NCBI GenBank assembly: GCA_025526915.1
Contig: JAHLKH010000087.1
Coordinates: 1-64,000 of the forward strand
Direction of reading: 5' to 3'
Source: Entophlyctis helioformis
Taxonomy: Eukaryota; Chytridiomycota; Chytridiomycetes; Chytridiales; Chytriomycetaceae
Length of the DNA stretch: 64,000 bases
The notes beneath the pieces are model-generated. The model made no database searches, had not been told where the DNA came from, and worked only from the letters and a program-made list of their open reading frames with translations. The position numbers were made by a program, and so were the translations under genes. Shown here piece after piece: positions 22,990-32,359 of this stretch; position 1 is the stretch's first letter; every line of letters begins with the position of its first letter.

Positions 22990-25200
22990 GTGTGTTGGAA
23001 AACAGAGGCACTGCGATCCACTGGAACAGGCACGCGGCGAGTCGGTTGAGGTGTGGGTGGGCGGGCATCCAATAAAGCAGAAAGGTACTGGTCCAGCAGA
23101 TCAGGTGCAGTCTCGCGCAGCTCAGCCTCTGAGCGGTACTCGTTGTGTTGCGGGCCGTAACCAAGGTACGAGACCACAAAGGAGCGGCAGCCGTTGCGAG
23201 CGACCTTGTGTCCCACAATCGCGTCAATCTCCCATTCAGCTGCTGCAGGGTTGTCAGCAAAGGCGACTGCAGGCGGCTGAGCAGGCCATGGCCGGCCAGG
23301 GAAAGCGGCGGCCGGATCGCGGTACGGCTTCAGCAGACGGACGTGGAACCACGGATGCAGACGCTGCATGGTCGGATGCAGAGCCAGCTTGCAGTTGAGA
23401 CCATCCAGTGCGGCGTTGACTTCTGTGATCGGGAATGGACCCAGCCAGTTGGGCAGGAACGCATTGGGGCGATGTGTGTCGGTGGGCCACACAATGCCGG
23501 CGGCTTGCAGCATGACCATGTCGCCGACGGCGTAGGCAGGAGCATCCCGGCGGTGGCGATCGGCGTTGCGCTTCTGTCGTTCTTGGGCTTTGACCAGGTT
23601 GGCTGTGGCATCCACGCGAGCCTTGTCAATGGCAGCGAGCAGGTCGCGGACAGCAGGCGGCGACAATGCTGCCGGCTCGTGTGGCAGCGTGCGAGGCTCG
23701 AGGCCAAAGGCGAGGAAGTACGGAGCATAGCCAGTCGATGCACTTGGAGCAGATTTGAGTGCGTGGACAGCCGCATCGAGCATGTGCTCCCAGTTGCTGC
23801 CGCGGTGGTCGGCGTACTTGGACAGCAGGTCCTTGAGCGTGCGGATGGTGCGTTCGGACTGGCCGTCGGTCTCCTGGTGGCGAGCCGTTGCCATGACCTG
23901 CTCAATGTCCAGCGCAGTACAGAGCGCCGTCCAGAAGGCAGACAGGAACCGAGCGTCGCGGTCCGAGACGATAGACGACGGCAGACCGTGGCCAGCGAGC
24001 ACCCATCGGTTGAGGAACAGCGCGGCAAGATCCTCGGCAGTCGCATCGCGTCGCGTCGGCACGCACTTGACAAGCTTTGTCAGGCGATCCACAACCACAA
24101 ACAGAGCGTCGTTGCCCTCGTCCGACATGGGCAGCAAGGCAACGTCGCAGGCCACAGACTGGAAGCGGTCGGCAGGGATGGGCAGCGGGTGCAGCAGACC
24201 GGCAGGAGCCTGCGTAGACGAGTTGAACCGCTGACAGGCGTCGCACGAGCTCACAAAGCGGCCGACCGACGCAGCCATGTCCGGCCAGTAGTAGTGCGCA
24301 CGCAGACGGCGAACAGTGCGGGCTTGTCCCTGGTGGCCGGCATGAGCCGGCTCGTGGTACGAGGTGAGCAGGTCGGTGCGCACTTGACCCTCTGGGATGT
24401 ACATGCGACCCTTGTAGAACTACAGGCCGTCGACCAGCTCGAGTTTGGCTGCCAACTGACGCTCGTGTGCAGCAGCATCGGCAGGATCGGCCTTCCAGCG
24501 AGCGACGTTGAGCAGGAACGGATCGGCAGCAAACAGCGGGCGGATGCGAGCAGCGATGCCAGAGGTGACCGTCGTCAGGGCAGACACATCCACCGTCAAG
24601 CGGCAGCGGGCACAGTGCGGGGCGACAGTCACATGGCGCGACAGCATGTCAGCCAGGTGGTTCTCACCGCCCTGGATGTACTGGACCACAACATCAAACT
24701 CTTGCAGCTCCATGATCCAGCGAGCCTGACGGTACGACAGCTTGGGCTGCGTCGAGATCCAGCACAGCGAGGCATGGTCGGTGTGGATGGTGAAGTGCAC
24801 GCTGAGCAGGTAGTGCCGGTACTTGTCGCAGGTGTCCACGATCGCCAGCATCTCGCGCTCGTGGGTCGGGTAGTTGCGCTCCGCATCGTTGAGCTTGCGC
24901 GAGTAGAACGAGACCGGATGGATCTTGGCCGTGCCGTCCGCCTCGACATGCTTCTGGCTAATCCAACCACCAATGGCAAACCCGGATGCGTCCACACAGC
25001 CAAGATCCAGTTCCCGCACAAGCACGTCTGCTGTGGCACGATGGGATGCACTGTCGTTGAGCTGCTTCTTGACCATGGTGCACTCCAAGCCATCTTGCAT
25101 CTGTGCAATCACTCCAAAGTCAAGGCCAAGGAGCAGGATCTGATGGATATGGTCGATGCCCAGCAGTATGGCATTGCCATGTGGCTGGAGAATGCCACGC
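22990..25200 (-). mobile_element. Decayed 5'-truncated Ty3/gypsy retroelement (chromovirus type)
   Basis: Reading leftward from 25200, RNase H comes first (CVDASGFAIGGWISQ, ERNYPTHEREMLAIVDTCD, FTIHTDHASLCW, NHLADMLSR). Integrase follows: a HHCC zinc finger (H-A-GHQGQARTVRRL...CDACQ) and a DDE core (SIVSDRDARFLSAFW, RHQETDGQSERTIRTLKDLL). A chromodomain-like end is EWEIDAIVGHKV...YRSEAEL, typical of fungal chromoviruses. An in-frame TAG at 24420-24422 separates RNase H from integrase. Gag, protease and reverse transcriptase are missing and no LTR is visible, so it cannot be autonomous. Its 3' end touches the GPAT stop codon. This is a fungal host repeat. The open frame on the other strand (23145-25271) is antisense shadow. 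Confidence 0.9.
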
Positions 25201-25405
25201 AATCCTCTTCTGAGGATGTCAAGAGGATGTCTAGATATGCGTCCTTGGATGCTCCAGCCATCCCGAGTTGATTGAGGACACTTGCGCTCTGACAGACTGG
25301 CGTGTGCCTATTGGCCACTCAAATGTCATCGAGTTGACCATCATGGAGGTCCAAGGCAAAGAACAGCTCGTGCGCATGTGGATGTGGAATGGATGTAGGA
25401 TAGTC
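25065..25405 (+). pseudogene. Unidentified host-gene remnant next to the retroelement
   Basis: On the plus strand two coding-like pieces lie in different frames. One ends SEDVKRMSRYASLDAPAIPS with a stop near 25270. The other continues as HPELIEDTCALTDWRVPIGH and VIELTIMEVQGKEQLVRMWM to a stop near 25410. They join naturally with a one-base shift around 25255. I recognise no family. The left part overlaps the retroelement border, so the element may have inserted into or near this gene. Composition is less GC-rich than neighbours. Confidence 0.35.
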
Positions 25406-25440
25406 ACTTGAATACATTCACAAGCAGTATTGGCTCCGTT

Positions 25441-27453
25441 TTACAGAGGCGTCATGGCAATAGAATCAGACTGAGCAGCGGCCGTGGCAGCCTTTCTTGC
25501 CCTGTTGCGATAGACCATGGCAACCTTGACGATGACTGCAAGGACAATCACACAGCCGAGCACAATCGAGATGATGCTTTGTATTCCCAAAGGCTTTGGT
25601 GGCTCTGCCACTGTCAATAGAACACCAAGGACGTGTCAGTGTTTTGGCTTATTGCCAGGCATGCGATGGTGAGCATGGCGTGGCGTACCTTTCATGCACA
25701 GACTGGCAACTTTCTCATTCGTGAAAGTGATGCTTGTGTTGCGAGTGTCGCATTCGTCGCTACTACCAGCTCGCATGTTGAGGTTGGTCCTGCCTTCAAG
25801 CTTTGGATTGTTGTAGAGTCGCCTGTTGTGAGGATGCGAGTCAGCATTGAGGCGCTTGCAATGAAGCTGAGAGTGGACTGGCAGCTTACAGAAGCTCCAA
25901 TGTCTTGCCATCCAACGCTGCCGACACGTTGCCTGACAGCTGGTTGTTCTCGAGTGACCTGTGCATTCATCCAGCAAGAGTGGTTAGAATACGGCATGCG
26001 AATACACCAAGACTGCCGTTCATGTTGATGACTTACAGATATCTGATACTCGACAGGTTTCTGAAGGATGCTGGGATTGGGCCAGTCAGCTGGTTGTTGC
26101 CCATATAGCTGCATTCAGCCAACACTGTGGTTAGAATATCATGTGAATGCAATGTCATGAGTGCAGCATGGAACTGATACAGTGACTTACAGGCTAAAAA
26201 GCCGCAACTGGCCCATAGAGTCGGGAATAGAACTATTCAGCTGATTATTGCTCAGATCTCTGCATGCCAGTGTGTCAGTCATGCAGCATCGCACGATCCA
26301 AATGCGATTGAAATGATGTGCATTTACAGGCTGCTGAGGTATGGGAGACGACCAATGAACTCTGGGATGCTGCCCGAGATGCGATTGTAACCAGCATTGC
26401 TTGCAAGGCAGGGCCATGCATGTCAGTCTCCGATGCAAGCGATGCAGCCAATGGATCCGAGATGTATCCATCAACTTACACGGTTGTCAGGTTTGTGCAT
26501 CTGACCACGCCATCAAGCGTGCCAGTGAAGCTGTTGTTGTTAATGTCCCTGTGCAAGCAAAGCATGCCGTTGTCAGCTTCAACCAACGCCCAGTCGTGGC
26601 CAGCGGCATGCATCCAACTTGCAGTCTGTACAGCTTTGGGAGAGCAGGCAGTGCCGACAGATCCGAGGCAAACTGATTGTATGACAAGTCACTGTTTGGA
26701 TGGTCAGCAAGAAGATGGTCCAGATTGCTGCTCAGATGGACTCACAGGTAGGTCAAGTTGGGCAAGGGCTTGAGAACATCGAGCGAGCCAGAGAGTGTAT
26801 TGTCAGCAAGATCCCTGCTCATTGCCACAATGTGCGAGTCAGCAGCGGATCTGACTGGTTGCGAATGTGGCCAGTGCACAAGCACAACTTACAGGGATTC
26901 AAGAGAGACCATGTTGCCAAGAGCAGCTGGAATGCTTCCATTAAGTCTGTTAAAGGAGAGCTGCAGAAACTTCAGCATTGTCAGGTTGCCAAACGATGCT
27001 GGGATACTGCCCGACAGCAGGTTGAAAGAAAGGTCCAATGAAGTCAGCTTGGCCAGGTTGCCAAGCGATGCTGGGATGCTGCCTGTCAGATTGCTGCTCA
27101 CTTGCCTGCAGTGAGGTGCGAGGGTGAGTGGATATCAACAGCAGAGATGAGCTGGCACAACTCACAGCGAGACAAGCTCGGTGAGCGATCCGAGCGACTC
27201 GGGCAGTGGGCCGGTCAGCTTGACACTTCGCAGAAAGCTGCGACGGTTCACCAAGCAAGTGGCGTTCAAGTGATGGTCAGCGAGGAGAGCCAGATGAGAG
27301 CAAGGCGGCAACTACACACAAGCTGGTCACTCTGTTGTTGGTGCACTCGACTTGAAGAATCTCGGTATGTGTAGAGATGCAGCAGTTGGGGATATTGGCA
27401 AAGACCGACGGGAACGCCTGGGTCAGAACAGCGCAGTCTGCAGGTGCACTCAT
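25441..27453 (-). CDS. Single-pass LRR surface protein, about one repeat per exon
   Basis: Twelve exons: 27453-27320, 27237-27166, 27105-26893, 26814-26746, 26691-26623, 26548-26480, 26399-26328, 26259-26191, 26108-26037, 25958-25890, 25822-25689 and 25610-25441. All phases close, giving 403 residues. A Cys-containing cap (DCAVLTQAFPSVFANIPNCC) precedes about eleven plant-type repeats such as LDLSFNLLSGSIPASFGNLT, then a juxtamembrane region with Cys residues, one TM helix (SIISIVLGCVIVLAVIVKVA) and a short tail. No kinase or TIR domain is present. Nearly every repeat is its own 69-72-base exon, cut after two bases of the leading-Leu codon (Val at one junction). The intron after exon 5 has a GC donor (CT|gcaagttgg at 26622). 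No signal peptide follows the Met at 27453, so an upstream exon is likely missing. Probably binds an extracellular ligand or adhesion partner; this is inference. Confidence 0.85.
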
Positions 27454-28090
27454 GTCGCCAAGTTGGTGGGCCGTGTGCTGAGGGCAGCGGCGGCGTCTTT
27501 TTGAGCAATTTGGTCCGAGCAGCCAAGCACCGGCCAAGCACCAGCCAAGCACCAGCCAAGCACTCGAATTTGGGGCTCATCCTGGTGGAGTGAAAAAAGG
27601 GGGCGAGGACATGCTCAAGGCATAGGCTGGCGATCTCTGCGGCGGCATTTGGCGAGTTGGATCCAGAGGCTCTGTTGATGATGCAAGCAGCAGCAGGACG
27701 CCTTCTCCCGGACGTCCACCAAGGCGTGCGATGCATATTGCCGCGTCTGGTTCAGTATAAACGTGTCGTCACGCTGCGAAGCGTACAAACGCGGCGGGTA
27801 TGGCCGTTTAAACAAATGACGTCGCATCTATCACATTGTATCACGTCACATTACAACGCATTCATTACATCACATCCCATTCGTTTCATCACATCTCATC
27901 TCATGCCGGCTGCTCTTTGCCCCTGGCGTTTGCTTTTGTCTCCACGTATGTCGCCACGATTGTTGACGTCTGTGAGGCGTCTGGCGCGTCGGAGAGCTGG
28001 CTGACAGGCCCTGCACGCTCTCTACTCGCTTGATGCGGGAAATGCAGAGACCACAAGTCTAGGTCGACGCCAGGCGACAGACACGGTGGA
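27454..28090. other. Spacer with a duplicated 3'-UTR segment
   Basis: 27784-27842 is about 85% identical by eye to 17733-17792, the 3' flank of the multi-TM remnant (both contain GGCGGGTATGGCCG). On the minus strand an open frame ends at 27901 with a hydrophilic tail (SQLSDAPDASQTSTIVATYV), which may be the C-terminus of a lost paralogue of that gene. No TM helices are found upstream of it. I see no other feature. Confidence 0.35.
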
Positions 28091-29071
28091 TATGGCATCC
28101 CACTCTGAGCATCTGGGTCTGGGCCGTGCTGTTTGGCTGGTGCGCCGTTGACGGGCGTCTCGAGAGGTGTCTTCCAATTCCGTCGTCTTGCCAATATTCT
28201 GGCTCGCTGGATTAGCTGCTGCTGCTGCCGAGCCAAGAATTGGGGGCAGGCAGGCAGGGTCCATGCTTTTGGAGCTGCTCACGGTCGCGCAGGCAGATAT
28301 GCGTGCGACTGGCAGCGCATACTGGAGCAGCACCGCCGCAAGACGCTGCTGCTACTGCTGCTGCTGCAGATGCAGGCCGTGAGAGCAGCCAAACAGCTCG
28401 ACCAGAGAGCGCTGCTCGATGCGTTGGTGCGTGAATGCGTGAATGCGCGAGGGCGTGAGGGCGTGAGGGCGTGAGAACGGTATTTCCAGAAGCAACGGCG
28501 GAGTTCTGCTTGGGCAGGAGCAGCGCAGGAGCAGCGCAGCATTGGTGGGGCGAGTCGGTACGCATGCAGCGGCCGTCTGTCGTGTCCATCTTGGCCATGG
28601 CCGTCAGGACAGAAGCGGCAGTCGGCCTGTGTAGACTGAGGCCCGTCCCGCTCGCCGTTGTTGCTCGTGTCGCTTGTGTCGCTCGTCGCTGGCTGGTGGA
28701 TGCGCATTGGACGTCGGCGGCTTCTGGCGTATCTGTGGCATCTGTGGCGTCTCGACCCAGAGCCACGGCGAGCATTCTGCTCGTGCAGGTCGGCTCTCGA
28801 AGCAGTTGCTTCTCTGCCGTGGTGCTTATACGTCGGCTTATCTGCCTGTCAACTGGCAGTTGCCAATATCCAAGCGCTTTCGCATGCCCGTCTCGCACAA
28901 GCCGCTGTGTCGAGAGCATCGGTGGGGCAGACTATGCGAGGCATGGATAGGCAGCAGGCGGAGTTGGCTGTCGTGCTGCTCATGGCCAATTCCGATTTGC
29001 TGCGTCAGGAGTTGTTGATTCCGGTGGCGTGGGTCTGGCGGGCGTGGAGGGCAGGGAGAGCAGGGCGTTGA
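28091..29071 (+). CDS. Hypothetical multi-exon protein, model incomplete
   Basis: Protein-like pieces on the plus strand suggest a gene. The first is MASHSEHLGLGRAVWL from 28091, ending at a gtgcgc donor. After an acceptor at about 28249 comes CDWQRILEQHRRKT, then a Leu run and MQAVRAAKQLDQRALLDAL. The last is SHARLAQAAVSRASVG...MDRQQAELAVVLLMANSDLL near 28880-29040, with a stop at 29069-29071. The pieces are in different frames, and I could not place all introns unambiguously. Ala/Arg/Gln-rich helices dominate. No family is recognised. The opposite strand is also open here, but its composition looks like a shadow. It may be a fast-evolving or mitochondrial protein, or not a gene. Confidence 0.3.
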
Positions 29072-29733
29072 GAGGCGCGTGGCCGTGGTGTGGCTGGACG
29101 TGACGTGACGTCCGCGCGTGGATTGCAGATGAAATGCTCGGCAATGGCAGGAGGCTCGCGTCAAATCGGCCCGCACTCCCACGCCTGCAAGCAACCATGC
29201 GCGTCGTGATCGGAGATTGTGGAGAGCAGCTGGTGGAAAGCAGCTGTTTGTGGGGGACGGTTGTGGCCGAATGCAGATCCCTGTCGTGGAAAAATTCGGC
29301 TGTTAGGATGACGACGCGGTGGAGAGAGGGCAGTGGGGAGAGCGCAGTGGAAAGAGTGTGGTGAAGAGAGCACGGTGGAGAGAGCGCGGTGGAAAGAGCG
29401 CGATCGAGAGAGCACGGTGGAGAGATGCAGATCTGCAAACAATAGTCTCGCCACTGCGGTGATGCAAAGGAGCAGCCGGTCCTTATCCACGTCTGCTTTG
29501 CAAGCCCGCGTGGAACAAAAATGAATTGGGATGCAGATCGGCGGCTCTGGTCTGCATGGCTGCGTTTGTCTCGAGTACAGGCGAGCGAGCGTGCATGCAG
29601 AGACAGCGAGCCAGCAAAGCCGAAGCAATTGGGGAGATGCGGAGGAATCGGCATCGCCATGATGCGCAGACAGCAACTGGCCGTTCACAGATCCAGTCAC
29701 TGTTTGAGCGTCATGGCGTTGCACGGCGAATTA
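29072..29733. repeat. Gene-free stretch with a purine-rich minisatellite
   Basis: No credible coding segment. About 29325-29425 carries imperfect 15-base repeats of GAGAGAGCGCGGTGG type. Minus-strand open frames through it are Ser/Leu/His repeats created by the minisatellite. Confidence 0.5.
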
Positions 29734-30890
29734 CTATGGATAAACGTTGGATAGTAGGGCGAACGCAGAGGGTGGAGAGAGTGGAGAGAGTGGAGAGAAT
29801 GACCGCAAGCCCTGCCGCTTTGCGAACTGCTTTGTGTGCTGCTGGTTGGGCGATTGGCCACTTTCTTGGCCTTTCCAGCTGATGTGGTCTCGCTTGAACC
29901 ACCGCAGCCGCCTCGACCGCAAGGCAGACTGGAGCGTCTCACGCTCATCTGCCTGGGTGAAGCGACCCAGCGCGTTGGCAACTCGGCATCTGCATCGGCA
30001 CAGGCGGCAATGGCCGTGTCGGGGTCGGCGTTAGCGGCGGGATGCTCTTTGGGACACTGCGGCCAACAGGAAGCAGCACTTACCGGCCGGCCGAGCAGAG
30101 ACCAACGGTGGTAGTGTGGGTGGTATTGAATACCGCGCAGCCGTGTCTGGTCTGGGGAGGTCTGGACTGGGGAGGTACCCGTCGACACGACCGTCGTGGG
30201 CACACAGCCGAGCAGACAGCCGTGGACCCGTCGGCGGGTTGCACGGACAGACCGACGGCCTGCCTGCCTGCAAGGGTCGGGCGAAGCCAGACAGGATTCC
30301 CGCCCGGTGATTCGCCGCAATTGCGAGCGAGCGAGCGAGCGACAACGACGACACTGCGGAGCTTGTCGCGCTGGCTGTGGGCGGTCGGTGCGGGCCGGGT
30401 CACGACCGAGACGCGGACAAAAGGCAATGGTGGATGGGCAGGTCAGCACTCGCTTGCAGGCATTGAGAGTCTCCTTACCCCCTGGTTCAAGCTCGCAACA
30501 GAGGCTGGCGGAACGGAGCAGCAACCTCCGCCGTTGGCTCGACCCACTTGGGCCGGCTGGCCGGCGTCTGGCGGCTGGCGCCTCGCGTCTGGCGGCTGGC
30601 GTCTGGAAGCTTGTTGGGCCGCTGCGAGTGAGAGAGAGAGAGACCGGAGCAGCCAGAGCAGCGGCCGGGGCGAGGGCCAGGGCGAAGGCACGACGAGGGT
30701 GTCTGAGTTGGTGGCGCTTGTGCCGCCAGATATTCTTGTCGTTGTGGAACGCTTGGAATGACCGCTTTGGGTTGAACACGTTCAGCACGATCTGCACAAT
30801 TCGAAAATGGTGGCGCCGGCACGAGGGACACAAGCACTGTCGCCCTTGTACAGCAGACCTGCCTGTGATTTGCCACAACGGCAAGCTAGA
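29734..30890 (-). CDS. Unassigned basic protein, probable frameshift or pseudogene
   Basis: Coding-like blocks read leftward. The first is CLCPSCRRHHFRIVQIVLNV then FNPKRSFQAFHNDKNIWRHK (about 30840-30690). The next is LRGIQYHPHYHRWSLLGRP (about 30155-30099), ending at a strong donor (gtaagtgctg). The last is CPKEHPAANADPDTAIAACA continuing to ADERETLQSALRSRRLRWFK and RDHISWKG, with a stop at 29734-29736. The last block needs a one-base shift at about 29978-29983 (GAGTTG/CCAACG) to read through. The basic composition suggests an organellar ribosomal or nucleic-acid-binding protein, but I cannot name a family. The start codon is not resolved. Confidence 0.4.
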
Positions 30891-31166
30891 GAGCAAGCGA
30901 TATTGATGCTGGCCGTGGGCGATGGTACGAGTCGAGCTTACAATGCCGTCTGTCTGACAGAGCTATGCCCGTGTCCATGTCGCGTGTCATCATGGATCAG
31001 TCAGCCCACAAAGCCACCAACCAGCTCCCCAAAAACTCCGAATAAATGTGCCCCAGGTTGGCATGAATTGACGGCCCGACTTGGTGCTTCGACTACCCTT
31101 GTCAACAAAATCTTTCGCCATCGCTCCCACCGTTCCATTTTTCGCGGCAACCACTCTCGGTCGACC

Positions 31167-32165
31167 ATGTATATATCCAGTCGCCGCGCATCGGCGTTAC
31201 ACCAGGCAGCACCTAGTGGCGCCGATGGCAACCGGCCAGCGAGCAGCGTCAGACTGGTTTCGCTGGAAGACGTCTTTACGCTTGTCGCAACCATCAATGC
31301 CCTCACAACCGGTCTATGTGTTCTCTTTGTTATCTGTTCATCACGCCATCTCTACACACAAAAGTTCTTTACAAAGATGCCGCTGCTCGCCCTTGTGTGC
31401 TGGTTCGCCGCAACGCTCCTCATCTGGTTCTCGGCGCATTTCCCCAGCGTTGCTGCCATGCCATACATTTCCTACGCTTTGGGCTCATTATTCGACTTTG
31501 TGGGCCGGTCGCTGTTCGTATGGTTCATTTACTGCCGCACGGCAGCGTTGTGGCCCGACGCGCCTGGCGTCCGGGTCGTCGCCTGGCTGGTGTACGGCGT
31601 GCAGACGGTTGTCTTTGGCTTCGTCATGTACGCAACGTTTCCGGGCGGCCCTGTTAGTCCTGGCTCGCCCGTTTACGTCGGCACTCTCGCAATGTACACT
31701 GCAAGCGATCTGCTCACAAGTATCCTCGACGGGCTGCTCATCGCGAGACTGTGGGCGCTGCACTCTAGGCTCGGCACCGACCAGTCGGCCGCACCGTTCA
31801 TCCACCTCCACCTGTTCTACTTTTACAGCGCGGTCGTGTGTGTGGGGTTTGTGATTGCACTCCCGTTTGTGTTTGCCCTCCTGAGCATCTTGGGACTCAG
31901 CCCGTTCCTGGCATTCGCAAGCCTGGTGTCCTTTCGTATCGCTCTCACGGACGTGTTCTCCAACCTCATCCGAGACTCGCTCGTTGGTCGCCAACTGCTG
32001 GATGCCGGTCAGCCTAGCCCGCCCCATGGAACCCCTGACAATAAGCGTCTCAGCAGACACGCCGAGCAACATCCGTGCATCAGGCATTCGGCCTTGACTG
32101 GCGCTGCTGGCGCTGCTGGAGATGCGCCAGTCGAACAGACGCGGCCGATATTGTGCCTTGAATGA
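31167..32165 (+). CDS. Seven-transmembrane protein, single exon
   Basis: 332 residues from the ATG in TCGACCATG, with no intron. Helices are FTLVATINALTTGLCVLFVI, LLALVCWFAATLLIWFSA, FDFVGRSLFVWFIYC, VVAWLVYGVQTVVFGFVMYA, LAMYTASDLLTSILDGLLIA, YFYSAVVCVGFVIALPFVFA and FLAFASLVSFRIALTDVFSN. A 70-residue cytosolic tail follows. Topology matches the protein at 14.4 kb (short N-terminus, seven helices, polar tail), although sequence identity looks low. No GPCR class motif is recognised. It converges on the Atos gene with under 200 bases between stops. Confidence 0.75.
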   Translation: MYISSRRASALHQAAPSGADGNRPASSVRLVSLEDVFTLVATINALTTGLCVLFVICSSRHLYTQKFFTKMPLLALVCWFAATLLIWFSAHFPSVAAMPYISYALGSLFDFVGRSLFVWFIYCRTAALWPDAPGVRVVAWLVYGVQTVVFGFVMYATFPGGPVSPGSPVYVGTLAMYTASDLLTSILDGLLIARLWALHSRLGTDQSAAPFIHLHLFYFYSAVVCVGFVIALPFVFALLSILGLSPFLAFASLVSFRIALTDVFSNLIRDSLVGRQLLDAGQPSPPHGTPDNKRLSRHAEQHPCIRHSALTGAAGAAGDAPVEQTRPILCLE

Positions 32166-32359
32166 AACACTGCAATCAATCATCAATGACGCGTTTGATA
32201 AAGCCCAGAGCCCACACCAACGCGATCGCCGCGCTGGATTACCAGATGGCAAGGCCGGCCACACACAACAAGAACAAGAGTGCCGGGAACGAGAAGACGC
32301 CATCCAGCGCTGCCCCAGTGCAAGACCAGCTTTTAATGGAAATAATAATCGTACAGAGG

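Noticed and set aside
22893..22990. Last 26 codons of the integrase frame as part of the element
   Set aside because: They are antisense to the GPAT C-terminus, so the element must end near the GPAT stop.
23145..25271. 708-codon plus-strand frame
   Set aside because: Antisense to RNase H and integrase of the retroelement; only its last part (after about 25065) looks coding and is listed separately.
25441..25690. LRR protein as a receptor kinase
   Set aside because: The frame ends about 27 residues after the TM helix, and no kinase motifs occur nearby on that strand.
28212..28919. Minus-strand 235-codon frame
   Set aside because: No domain or credible composition; plus-strand pieces in the same stretch look more like protein.
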